Assembly: GCF_937920395.1 (NCBI RefSeq)
Contig: NZ_CALEVF010000175.1
Location: forward strand, 1 to 14,770
DNA from: an uncultured Clostridium sp.
Lineage (GTDB): Bacteria > Bacillota > Clostridia > Clostridiales > Clostridiaceae
Direction: 5' to 3'
DNA length: 14,770 nucleotides
In this document: one piece after another, positions 1 to 6,443 of the stretch
How positions within the stretch are numbered: position 1 is the stretch's first letter
Layout: each line of letters starts with the position of its first letter
Made by a program: the position numbers and the translations under genes
Notes under the pieces: model-generated
Databases searched by the model: none
Seen by the model: only the letters and a program-made list of their open reading frames with translations
Told to the model about the DNA's origin: nothing

Positions 1-91
1 ATCATAAAAAGGTTGAAATTAAAAAATGCGACAACTATGTTGACAAATTCCGGTACTGCATAGAACAATTTCTGTTATTACAGGAGTTGTA

Positions 92-1681
92 TTGGTATTT
101 ACAAGTTATAGACTTTACAAAAGGATGACAATGGCATGGGTAATTTCAATATGTATGCTGTCTGTTTCAATGTTAATGCATATAATTAACTTACACAGTT
201 TATTTAATCCTGCTATTATTGTTGAATTTATTGTGATCATTATTTTGTCTTTTAATTATAAAAAATTTAAGAGAGCGTCTGATCCAATAAGGCTAAGGAA
301 AAGTATGTTTCTTTGTTTTATAGTTATATTTTTAATTATTATTAATATGTGGTTTGTAGCTTATGAAGTAAATATTAGATTTTTAACAGTAAACATATTG
401 GGCTATACTGTTTTGCGTACTTTGAGAATGCTATTTTTATCTGATTTTTCTACTTTAGGACAGTTATCAACAAGGGAACTGGTCTTTATAAAGACTGAAA
501 TAGCGATAAACTGGACGGGGATTTTAGCTGCAATTTTTCTTATTTTAAAACCACTTGTTTATCAGCCTTTTGTAACTGCATTTGACAAAGAGAAGGTAAG
601 AAAATTGCTTTACAAATACGGCGAAAATTCTCTTTCATATGTTGCACTTGAAGATGATAAAAGATATTATTTTGGGCATATTGTTGAAGGTGTTATAGTC
701 TACACAATAGCTACAGGCGTTGCAGTATGTGCAGGAGATCCAATATGTGATGAGCTTGACATGCCTTTACTTATAACGGAATTTATAACGTATTCCAAAC
801 AAAATGATTTTGATATATGTTTTTGCCATACACTAGAAAAGCATATCCCAGTATATACTTTTCTTGGGTTTGGTAAAACAAAGTGTGGTGAAGAAGCTAT
901 GTTTGATCTTGAGACATATAACTTAGAGGGAGGTAAGGTAGCTAAAATAAGAAATGCTATAAATCATGCTTCTACTTTAGGTATTACGATATCAGAATAT
1001 AAGCCACTAGAGAAAAGAGATAAATTAATTGAACAGCAAATTAATGATGTTTCAGATGAATGGCTTAAAGATAAAAGCAGTAGTGAATTGTCTTTTATGT
1101 TGGGAACAATATCACTTGATAATCCTATGGGCAGAAGATATTTTGTAGCTTACAATAATAAAAAAAGTATGCTTGGGTTTATTGTATTTTCTCCTTTTGC
1201 TGGAGGAAAGGGTTATTTAGCAGATATTACGAGGCGAAGGAATGATGCTCCTATTGGGGTCATGGAAAAAATTACAGTTGAGGCTTTTAGTAAGATGAAA
1301 CTAGAGGGAGTAAAGTGGGGTACATTAGGTTTGGCACCACTTGTGAATGCTACAGATGAGGCTGGAGTAACTGGTAAATTATTTGAATTTATATATGAAA
1401 AACTTAATAGTTTTTATGGATTTAAAGGTTTATACCATTATAAGAAAAAATACAATCCTACAGTTTGGGAAAATAGGTATATAGTATATTATCCTAAATT
1501 GTTTACACCTAAAATTGCATACTCAATAATAAAAGCTCAAAATCCGAAAGGGGTAAGTGATTTTATTCTTGTACAACTCAAATCTATTTTAATGGATAGT
1601 GAGCAAAGAGGTTGGAGAGGTTGGGTACATGTTAATGAGGCTATCGATAAATACTACAAAAAAAACAAAAAGTTAAAATGA
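92..1681 (+). CDS. DUF2156 / MprF-type lysylphosphatidylglycerol synthetase C-terminal domain membrane protein
   Basis: Integral membrane protein with several predicted spans (about residues 15-33, 38-54, 71-92 and 137-155), followed by a cytosolic DUF2156 domain (about 175-500), the tRNA-dependent aminoacyl-phosphatidylglycerol synthase fold found at the C terminus of MprF. Family landmarks are visible: YFGHIVEGVIVY (193-204), AGDP (214-217), the GEEA motif (266-269) with LEGGKVAKIRNA after it, WLKDKSSSELSFMLG (324-338), LGLAPL (412-417) and GLYHYKKKYNPTVWENRY (446-463). Transfer of an amino acid to a lipid is inferred from the family; the donor and acceptor cannot be read here. The start is a TTG with AGGAG at 82-86, five bases upstream. 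The same frame stays open back to 44 and reads like one more family-typical membrane helix (VLHRTISVITGVV), with a TGA at 41-43, so the N terminus may be truncated or disrupted. No flippase domain is fused to it; a separate UPF0104 gene lies at 6444. Confidence 0.85.
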   Translation: MVFTSYRLYKRMTMAWVISICMLSVSMLMHIINLHSLFNPAIIVEFIVIIILSFNYKKFKRASDPIRLRKSMFLCFIVIFLIIINMWFVAYEVNIRFLTVNILGYTVLRTLRMLFLSDFSTLGQLSTRELVFIKTEIAINWTGILAAIFLILKPLVYQPFVTAFDKEKVRKLLYKYGENSLSYVALEDDKRYYFGHIVEGVIVYTIATGVAVCAGDPICDELDMPLLITEFITYSKQNDFDICFCHTLEKHIPVYTFLGFGKTKCGEEAMFDLETYNLEGGKVAKIRNAINHASTLGITISEYKPLEKRDKLIEQQINDVSDEWLKDKSSSELSFMLGTISLDNPMGRRYFVAYNNKKSMLGFIVFSPFAGGKGYLADITRRRNDAPIGVMEKITVEAFSKMKLEGVKWGTLGLAPLVNATDEAGVTGKLFEFIYEKLNSFYGFKGLYHYKKKYNPTVWENRYIVYYPKLFTPKIAYSIIKAQNPKGVSDFILVQLKSILMDSEQRGWRGWVHVNEAIDKYYKKNKKLK

Positions 1682-1696
1682 AAGGAGGATTAAATT

Positions 1697-1735
1697 ATGG
1701 GGTTACATGCAATTCTAGGCGGTTGGGTATATTAA
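1697..1735 (+). CDS. Candidate 12-residue microprotein MGLHAILGGWVY
   Basis: A very short reading frame with a near-perfect ribosome binding site, AAAGGAGG at 1681-1688, eight bases before the ATG. The site begins on the last base of the upstream TGA stop, so translation could be coupled to the DUF2156 gene, and a terminator follows within 20 bases. Its first eight residues (MGLHAILG) match those of the 24-residue peptide encoded at 5874-5800 (MGLPAILG) at seven positions, and the DNA is similarly alike. It may therefore be a shortened, decayed copy of that peptide gene. No function is known to me. The Shine-Dalgarno site is directly visible; expression is inference. Confidence 0.4.
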   Translation: MGLHAILGGWVY

Positions 1736-1749
1736 AATCTATTAAAAAA

Positions 1750-1786
1750 AGCCCACTATAATTTTTATTATATTGGGTTCTTTTTC
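1750..1786 (+). terminator. Rho-independent terminator after the DUF2156 gene
   Basis: The arms AGCCCACTATAAT (1750-1762) and ATTATATTGGGTT (1767-1779) pair over 13 positions, with one C/T mismatch and one G-T pair, around a TTTT loop. The sequence CTTTTTC follows. It closes the transcription unit containing the DUF2156 gene and the microORF. Confidence 0.75.
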
Positions 1787-1891
1787 ATATTTTTGTTTTT
1801 AATTTAATTTAAAACGAACTATATTATGACGCAATGCATCTATAATTGTTATTGCTGATCAATTTTTTAAGTATATATAGTATTAATGAAG

Positions 1892-1897
1892 TATAAT
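1892..1897 (+). promoter_or_regulatory. Candidate -10 element upstream of the O-antigen ligase-like gene
   Basis: A perfect TATAAT lies about 100 bases before the start of the next gene and after the preceding terminator, so a promoter is expected in this gap. No good -35 hexamer sits 16-18 bases upstream, so the assignment is weak. Confidence 0.3.
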
Positions 1898-1999
1898 ATG
1901 ATTCTGGACCATCATCAAAGGTTAAGACTATAGTTTTATAAGGAAAAATGCGTATAAAATATAATTTCAAAATACGAAAAACCATATTGGAGGATGAAA

Positions 2000-3481
2000 A
2001 TGAAACTTACGAAGGAACTTCAAGATTACTATAATTATTTAAAAAAGTATTTTTCTATAATTATAGGATTATATATAATTATAGAAATAGGACTATTTAT
2101 AAAGATTGGTACATCAAATGTTCTTATGTTTCTAAGTAGCATATTTGTAACCTTATTTGTAATTTGTAGCCTGATATTAATGTTTAAAGATTTTGTTACA
2201 GCAAGTAAAATTTACGCCATTACAATACCAATAATACCTATGCTATTGTATATTATGAATAGGCTACATTTAGCTGGGATAGGCCAAGTGGTATATATAG
2301 CTTACTTTGCTATATATTTAATTACAATGATTCGTGAATATAAAAATGGTGAATTTGACTTTTCAGGACTTATATCTAAATATAGCAAGATAAGTATACT
2401 ATATGTTGTATTGTTAATAATCGCGGCCATATCTTCCATAAGAAGTATTCATGTCTTAGAAGCATTTAAACTAGTGCTGCTTAGTATGGTTACAATGATG
2501 ACTTATAGCATTGGAATGCTTTGTTATAAGAAGAAAAATAAGGAGCTTTATAAAGATATACTGTTTTATTTATGTGTAGGAGTCACATTATCATCAATAC
2601 CAGATATAATTGTTTCAATATATAATTTAATTTTTAGGCAAGAGAATCAGCACCTTTATGGGGTACTCGGTAGTAATTTTATGCTTGGATATACTATAAT
2701 AGCAATGCCATTTATAGTGCTCTATGCTCTAAATAAAGAGCTATCAGAAAAATATAATAAAGCATATAAATTATTATTATTGATACAAATAATTAATTTC
2801 AGTACTCAAAAATCAAGAGGAATACTTCTAACACTAGCTATAAGCTTCATCATTATCTTTATCATTGATATAAAGAATTGGAAAAAATATTTGCTGATTT
2901 CTATTGTTTTATTTTCTTCTATGACCTTTAATGTTATGCATAGGTGGGATGTGGAGCAAATTTCAGGAGATATTAAAATACACAGTATTGGAACTGTTGT
3001 TAGCAATAAGACAAAAATATGGGATAGATTAATAAGTCAGACGAAGAATAGAAACCCTATATGGGCGTTATCTTTAGGAATGATCAGAGAACATGAGTAC
3101 TTTGGTGTGGGACCAGGACATTTTAAGTATTACTATACGCAATATGGTGGGAATCCTAAAAAACCGTATATAGATGCTCATAATACAATACTTGATTTAG
3201 CTACTGAGTTTGGGGTTATATTCACATCTATTTTTATGATAGCATGGTTAGGTGGTTTATTAAAGTCAGTATTAGATATTATTAAAAATAAAAACAATGC
3301 TTTTAAGGAATTTAAGTGGCCAGGAATTATTGGTATTTCATGTCTATTGGTTTATGGAAATATTACGGGGCAATCTTTTATGGGCTCAGTAAATCCAGTA
3401 AGTGTAGTTCCTGCTTTTGTTTTTACTGTAGTTATGATATTAATGATATATTCAGAAGGGGAAGTGCTAACAAAGAGGTAA
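2000..3481 (+). CDS. O-antigen ligase / polymerase-like polytopic membrane protein (Wzy/WaaL family)
   Basis: A protein of about 493 residues with roughly ten or more hydrophobic segments. A long loop near the C-terminal third carries the Wzy_C/O-antigen ligase signature: YFGVGPGHF (around residue 370), then DAHNTILDLATEFG with the His near 394. Known members transfer or polymerise undecaprenyl-linked glycans on the outer face of the membrane; in a Gram-positive this suggests a capsular, exopolysaccharide or teichoic-type polymer, but the substrate cannot be told. An upstream in-frame ATG exists at 1994, but GGAGG (1989-1993) abuts it with no spacer. The ATG at 2000 has the proper six-base gap and is preferred. 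The BcrC-like phosphatase follows by 70 bases without an obvious terminator, which fits an operon that also recycles the undecaprenyl carrier. Confidence 0.8.
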   Translation: MKLTKELQDYYNYLKKYFSIIIGLYIIIEIGLFIKIGTSNVLMFLSSIFVTLFVICSLILMFKDFVTASKIYAITIPIIPMLLYIMNRLHLAGIGQVVYIAYFAIYLITMIREYKNGEFDFSGLISKYSKISILYVVLLIIAAISSIRSIHVLEAFKLVLLSMVTMMTYSIGMLCYKKKNKELYKDILFYLCVGVTLSSIPDIIVSIYNLIFRQENQHLYGVLGSNFMLGYTIIAMPFIVLYALNKELSEKYNKAYKLLLLIQIINFSTQKSRGILLTLAISFIIIFIIDIKNWKKYLLISIVLFSSMTFNVMHRWDVEQISGDIKIHSIGTVVSNKTKIWDRLISQTKNRNPIWALSLGMIREHEYFGVGPGHFKYYYTQYGGNPKKPYIDAHNTILDLATEFGVIFTSIFMIAWLGGLLKSVLDIIKNKNNAFKEFKWPGIIGISCLLVYGNITGQSFMGSVNPVSVVPAFVFTVVMILMIYSEGEVLTKR

Positions 3482-3551
3482 GACAGTTATAATTTAAAAT
3501 ATAATGAGAGCTGTTCATTATTCAGCAAATATTATAAAGGGGATAGTTAAA

Positions 3552-4088
3552 ATGAACATGGAAATTTTTAGGATGATAAATAATTTAGCAAATAAAAGCA
3601 CTATTTTAGATAAGACAATGATTTTCTTTTCTCAATATGTACCTTATATATTTATGGCAGTTATTGTAATAGTGTTTATTTTAGGGATTAAACAAAAGAA
3701 ATCTGAATATAGAAAAATAGCTGTTAGTGCAGTTGTTCTAACAGCTATTAATTTAATCCTAAATTTAATCATTAGAAGTATATTTTATGTGGATAGACCT
3801 TTTGTTCATAATAAGGTGAATTTATTATTGCCTCACGATACAGCTTCATCCTTTCCAAGTAACCATGCTGCGGGAACAATGAGTATAGCTTTAAGTTTAG
3901 GTAAATACAATAGATTACTTGGAATGATAATGACAATACTATCAATAATTGTAAGCTTTTCAAGAGTGTATGTTGGACACCATTATCCCATGGATATTAT
4001 AGGAGCATATATAATTGTTTTTGCAACAAGTTATATTTATAACTTTAAATTAAGAAGTAAGGTCGAGCATTTATATGGAATAGTTTAA
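3552..4088 (+). CDS. BcrC-like undecaprenyl-pyrophosphate phosphatase (PAP2 superfamily)
   Basis: A 178-residue polytopic membrane protein of the PAP2 acid phosphatase superfamily. All three motifs are present: R75 with DRPF (81-84), SFPSNHA (100-106) with H105, and SRVYVGHHYPMD (137-148) with catalytic-type H144. The wording VDRPFVHNKVNLL and SFPSxHA is characteristic of the BcrC/YbjG group, which dephosphorylates undecaprenyl pyrophosphate on the outer membrane face. That role, and low-level bacitracin tolerance, are family knowledge, not shown here. An in-frame ATG at 3504 would add 16 residues, but AAAGGGGAT at 3537-3545 is correctly placed only for the ATG at 3552. It probably shares a transcript with the preceding O-antigen ligase-like gene. 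Confidence 0.87.
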   Translation: MNMEIFRMINNLANKSTILDKTMIFFSQYVPYIFMAVIVIVFILGIKQKKSEYRKIAVSAVVLTAINLILNLIIRSIFYVDRPFVHNKVNLLLPHDTASSFPSNHAAGTMSIALSLGKYNRLLGMIMTILSIIVSFSRVYVGHHYPMDIIGAYIIVFATSYIYNFKLRSKVEHLYGIV

Positions 4089-4273
4089 AAGAAAATAGCA
4101 ATAAAATTAGGGCTTAAATCATTATACAACGAAGATTAGTTACGTTAAGATAATATGAGGGGATCTAATCTAACTACTTATATATTATTGGAAACCACCT
4201 ATTTACAACAATATTAAGCGTAAATAAATATGAAAAGTATATCCTTTAATGGCTGAAATGGGAGTAATTTATT

Positions 4274-4396
4274 ATGAAACTTGAAAACAAAAACGATACT
4301 GAAGTATCCAGAATTTATTCTATCTTAGTTGCGCTGTGTGTAGCCACTCCAGTTCTAGCACTCGTTGGGATTAAAATACTGTTAACAACTATGTAA
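4274..4396 (+). CDS. Small single-span membrane protein, 40 residues, function unknown
   Basis: A short frame preceded by GGGAG (4260-4264) at a workable nine-base distance. The protein has a charged, soluble N terminus (MKLENKNDTEVSR) followed by one hydrophobic stretch of about 22 residues (SILVALCVATPVLALVGIKI) and a short tail. I do not recognise the family. The charge layout (polar head, then one helix) is that of a real small membrane peptide rather than random AT-rich sequence. It stands alone, about 185 bases after the phosphatase gene. Confidence 0.45.
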   Translation: MKLENKNDTEVSRIYSILVALCVATPVLALVGIKILLTTM

Positions 4397-4515
4397 CTCG
4401 TGATTATAACTACAAAAGCACAATAAATCATTAAAATAAATAATATAAAATATAGTAGCGAACTAATGATCTTCAAAGTGATATTGTATGGTATATTAAC
4501 ATATGTAATATAGTT

Positions 4516-4550
4516 CATTAAATATATAAACTATAAATGAATATTTAATG
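4516..4550. repeat. Inverted repeat upstream of the small coiled-coil gene
   Basis: CATTAAATAT (4516-4525) and ATATTTAATG (4541-4550) are perfect inverted copies separated by 15 bases, about 50 bases before the start at 4599. It could be an operator or simply AT-rich symmetry; no T tract makes it a terminator. Confidence 0.3.
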
Positions 4551-4598
4551 GCATAGTTAATGTTCTAGAAAACAAACTATAATTATGAGGTGATAATA

Positions 4599-4836
4599 AT
4601 GGATGAGAAAATGGTTTCTTTACTAAACCAGTATTTAGAAGGACAAAAAAACAGATTTGAAAATTGATAGGCTTGAAAAAAAATTAGATTTGGTTGTCGA
4701 ACAAACAGAAGATTTAATAAAAATTAAAACTATAGTAAGTAGCAAATTAGAAGACATTAAATATAATTTAAGTAATTTTAAATCCGTAACATCCAGTAAC
4801 GAGAAGGACATAGCAAAATTTAAAACAGTTAAATAA
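4599..4836 (+). pseudogene. Small coiled-coil protein gene interrupted by a +1 frameshift in a poly-A run
   Basis: Translation from ATG 4599, with AGGTGAT five bases upstream, gives MDEKMVSLLNQYLEGQKN and then stops at a TGA within 23 codons. One frame over, the reading continues without a break from 4651 to the TAA at 4834-4836 with heptad-like residues (TDLKIDRLEKKLDLVVEQTE...). The switch falls in seven consecutive A bases at 4645-4651; six would restore one frame of about 78 residues. The whole product would be a soluble, coiled-coil-prone protein resembling small conserved clostridial proteins of unknown function. The cause may be a true mutation, a sequencing error in the homopolymer, or tolerated slippage on the A run. 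Confidence 0.65.
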
Positions 4837-4856
4837 AATAAAAGGGGTTAAACTAA

Positions 4857-5021
4857 TTTAAATATTTAATTTTGAAAGTAATCTATGAATTGTCTGATGA
4901 AGATGTCGTTGAAAGAGCTTTGTATGACATGTCATTTAAATATTTTCTGAATTTAGCCCCAGAAGAAACATATTTAATAAACTCAAGTACATTAACTAAA
5001 TTTAGAAAGCTTTGCCTTTAA
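4857..5021 (+). pseudogene. IS1182-family transposase N-terminal remnant
   Basis: An open frame without a usable start reads LILKVIYELSDEDVVERA, then YDMSFKYFLNLAPEE and STLTKFRKL. This is the conserved N-terminal segment of IS1182-type (DUF772-containing) transposases, around the LSDxxVVExxxxDxSFKYFLxLxPE and S-TL-KFRK positions. It stops at 5019-5021, and the DDE catalytic domain (normally several hundred residues more) is absent. A frame change at the end (FKDIGLS in the next frame) suggests further decay. It marks an old insertion followed by deletion. Confidence 0.65.
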
Positions 5022-5058
5022 AGACATAGGGCTTTCTTAACTTAAATATAAAAAATAT

Positions 5059-5100
5059 AAAGCATGAAATATCCAAAAACATGGGTATTTCATGCTTTTT
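5059..5100. terminator. Strong intrinsic terminator hairpin
   Basis: A 16-bp stem (5059-5074 with 5083-5098, one G-T pair) encloses an eight-base loop. The core is AAAGCATGAAATA against TATTTCATGCTTT. A T run continues to 5100 on the plus strand, and an A-rich stretch lies on the other side, so it could work in both directions. It lies after the transposase shard and the small coiled-coil gene. Confidence 0.8.
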
Positions 5101-5121
5101 CTGTTCAACCCTAAAAACTTT

Positions 5122-5147
5122 ACTGAAAAAAGAGTGCTTTTTTCAGT
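5122..5147. terminator. Perfect 11-bp hairpin, possible terminator for the minus-strand COG4705 fragment
   Basis: ACTGAAAAAAG (5122-5132) and CTTTTTTCAGT (5137-5147) are exact inverted copies around the loop AGTG. On the minus strand it follows the stop at 5242 by about 95 bases. It could equally be a relic of the insertion-sequence end. Confidence 0.45.
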
Positions 5148-5241
5148 GGCCTCAATTTAATGTGGGGGGGATTTTTATGCCTAAACAAATTAATTTCTTT
5201 ATCACACATATTGTTTATTGGTTCAACATTAAAGGTATCAA

Positions 5242-5736
5242 CTAGGATGAGACATGTTCAGCGTTATTAACATTTTTTCGGGTGAACGTGAGGTAGCCAA
5301 CAAGGCTAAGAATTATAATCGTTAAGCCAAGACTGACAGGTCCAGTTCCGAGTCCAAGACCGCCACGATTATGAGATACTCCCATCCAGTCAGCAAACGA
5401 TGCGCCGAGAGGCCTTGTAATTATATAAGCGAACCAGTAGTCCGGAATTTCACTTAGACCAAACACCCAGTATGACAGAGCTGGTATAAAAATTAGTAGG
5501 ACAAATAGCACACCAGAGAATAGATAGCCCAAGTGTAGGGTAATCGCTGTCATGTCTCCTGCAGCGGTACCTAGTGCAAATGTTGTTAATATGGTAATCC
5601 AATAAAAAACTTCACGAGGACGGGTGTAGATACTATGTATAGACAAAGTCTTCTCACTCTCATACCAGGTTGCGAAGATAATTGCAAGCACCACCACAAA
5701 AAACGTGGTCGAGACAAGGTATGGAATTATTCTCCA
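5242..5736 (-). pseudogene. COG4705-type membrane protein, N-terminally truncated
   Basis: The sequence matches the C-terminal part of COG4705 uncharacterised membrane-anchored proteins: YESEKTLSIHSI, TRPREVFYWITILTTFALG, TAAGDMTA, AYIITRPLGASFADWMGV and GGLGLGTGPVSL. Several hydrophobic segments are present. From memory, family members are about 250 residues, whereas the recognisable part here is about 165, beginning near IPYLVSTTFF at 5727. Upstream of that the frame is unlike the family and stops at 5782-5784. The only candidate in-frame start is a GTG at 5697 with no ribosome binding site, so translation is doubtful. Its codons are visibly richer in G and C than those of the flanking genes, as expected for acquired DNA. 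The function of the family is not established to my knowledge. Confidence 0.75.
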
Positions 5737-5799
5737 TTGACTCCTTTCATATGATAGCTTGAGACTGCAACCTATATATTTTTACAAAAATATAAAAGA

Positions 5800-5874
5800 T
5801 TAAGATCTTCTTGAAGATAAGCATATTAAACCTACTATAACAATTAATAATCCTAAAATTGCAGGTAATCCCAT
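5800..5874 (-). CDS. 24-residue hydrophobic membrane peptide
   Basis: On the minus strand, ATG at 5874-5872 is preceded by AAAGGGGTGG with five bases of spacing. The peptide starts MGLPAILGLLIVIVGLI and ends in a Ser/Arg-rich tail (CLSSRRS), making a single helix with a positive C terminus. The architecture recalls small membrane stabilisers and type I toxin peptides, but no antitoxin RNA or partner is evident, so no role is assigned. It lies just upstream, in the same direction, of the truncated COG4705 gene. Its start is closely similar to the 12-codon frame at 1697, both in protein (7 of 8 residues) and DNA. Confidence 0.55.
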   Translation of the reverse strand: MGLPAILGLLIVIVGLICLSSRRS

Positions 5875-5901
5875 AATATCCACCCCTTTTTCGTTTAAAC
5901 A

Positions 5902-5932
5902 ATTATATTTAGTATTAACATATTAGCGTAAA
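5902..5932 (-). promoter_or_regulatory. Candidate promoter for the 24-residue peptide gene
   Basis: On the minus strand a perfect TATAAT (5907-5902) lies about 28 bases before the translation start. TTTACG (5932-5927) is a possible -35 hexamer, 19 bases upstream of it. The spacer is longer than usual. Confidence 0.35.
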
Positions 5933-6142
5933 TGATTTTTTGAATAAATTGTGTACTATTTAAGAAAAATCAAATGAAAATACTTTAAATATAACAAGAT
6001 TTAAATTTTAAGAACTATTATAATTAGTCAAAAGTAATATTAACTTAGATTATAATATCCTAATTATATGTACTGATATATAACATCTGATGATAATGAA
6101 CAGTTTTCATTATATTTTTCATTATAGATATATAAGATTAAT

Positions 6143-6185
6143 TTTACATTAAAAAGCTCTTAGATTTACATTAAAAAATTCTAGA
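6143..6185. repeat. Short imperfect tandem repeat
   Basis: TTTACATTAAAAAGCTCTTAGA (6143-6164, 22 bases) is followed directly by a 21-base near copy (6165-6185) that reads TTTACATTAAAAAATTCTAGA. It sits in the gene-free gap at 5875-6443, which otherwise shows only the histidine-kinase-like shard described next and no clear promoter for the following operon. Confidence 0.5.
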
Positions 6186-6219
6186 TCTGTCATCCATTGT
6201 TATATTTTTTTGATTTTTT

Positions 6220-6312
6220 ATCGTATTTATAGCTGATTATAAAATGATGAAGCAGATGCTTAGGATATTCATTGATAATAGTAGTAAATTTACAGCAGAA
6301 AAAGGGAGAATA
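6220..6312 (+). pseudogene. Possible sensor histidine kinase remnant (HATPase N-box)
   Basis: The frame containing ATG 6244 reads ADYKMMKQMLRIFIDNSSKF, then TAEKGRI. This closely resembles the N-box of histidine-kinase ATPase domains (pattern D-x-x-x-x-K-Q-x-L-x-x-x-x-D-N-x-x-K-F/Y-T-x-x-x-G-x-I). The frame is open from 6214 to a stop at 6391-6393, but the residues after about 6312 do not continue the domain: no G1/G2 boxes are seen. There is no ribosome binding site before 6244. I take it as a short relic of a lost two-component sensor gene; chance resemblance is possible over only about 27 residues. Confidence 0.4.
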
Positions 6313-6443
6313 GATATTAGATATTTTCATAAGTCTGCTTTCATTGTAAAATACGTTCTACAATGGTGCTTTTTACCATATATTATATGTTGATTAGTAT
6401 AGTATGAAGGTGTAATTACCATCATAAATCAAGGAGAATAAAC

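Noticed and set aside
4134..4172. AGATTAG...CTAATCT inverted repeat
   Set aside because: Seven base pairs with a 25-base loop is too weak to call in AT-rich sequence, and no T tract follows.
4315..4518. A 67-codon hydrophobic frame on the minus strand
   Set aside because: It overlaps the better-supported 40-residue plus-strand gene, and its hydrophobic content is what AT-rich DNA gives by chance. I saw no family match.
5177..5245. A 22-codon plus-strand frame after a run of seven G bases
   Set aside because: The G run is a poor ribosome site match, the peptide resembles nothing I know, and it runs into the end of the COG4705 fragment.
6313..6393. The remainder of the 49-codon frame from ATG 6244
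   Set aside because: It has no ribosome site and its sequence does not continue the kinase-like domain; treated as non-coding.
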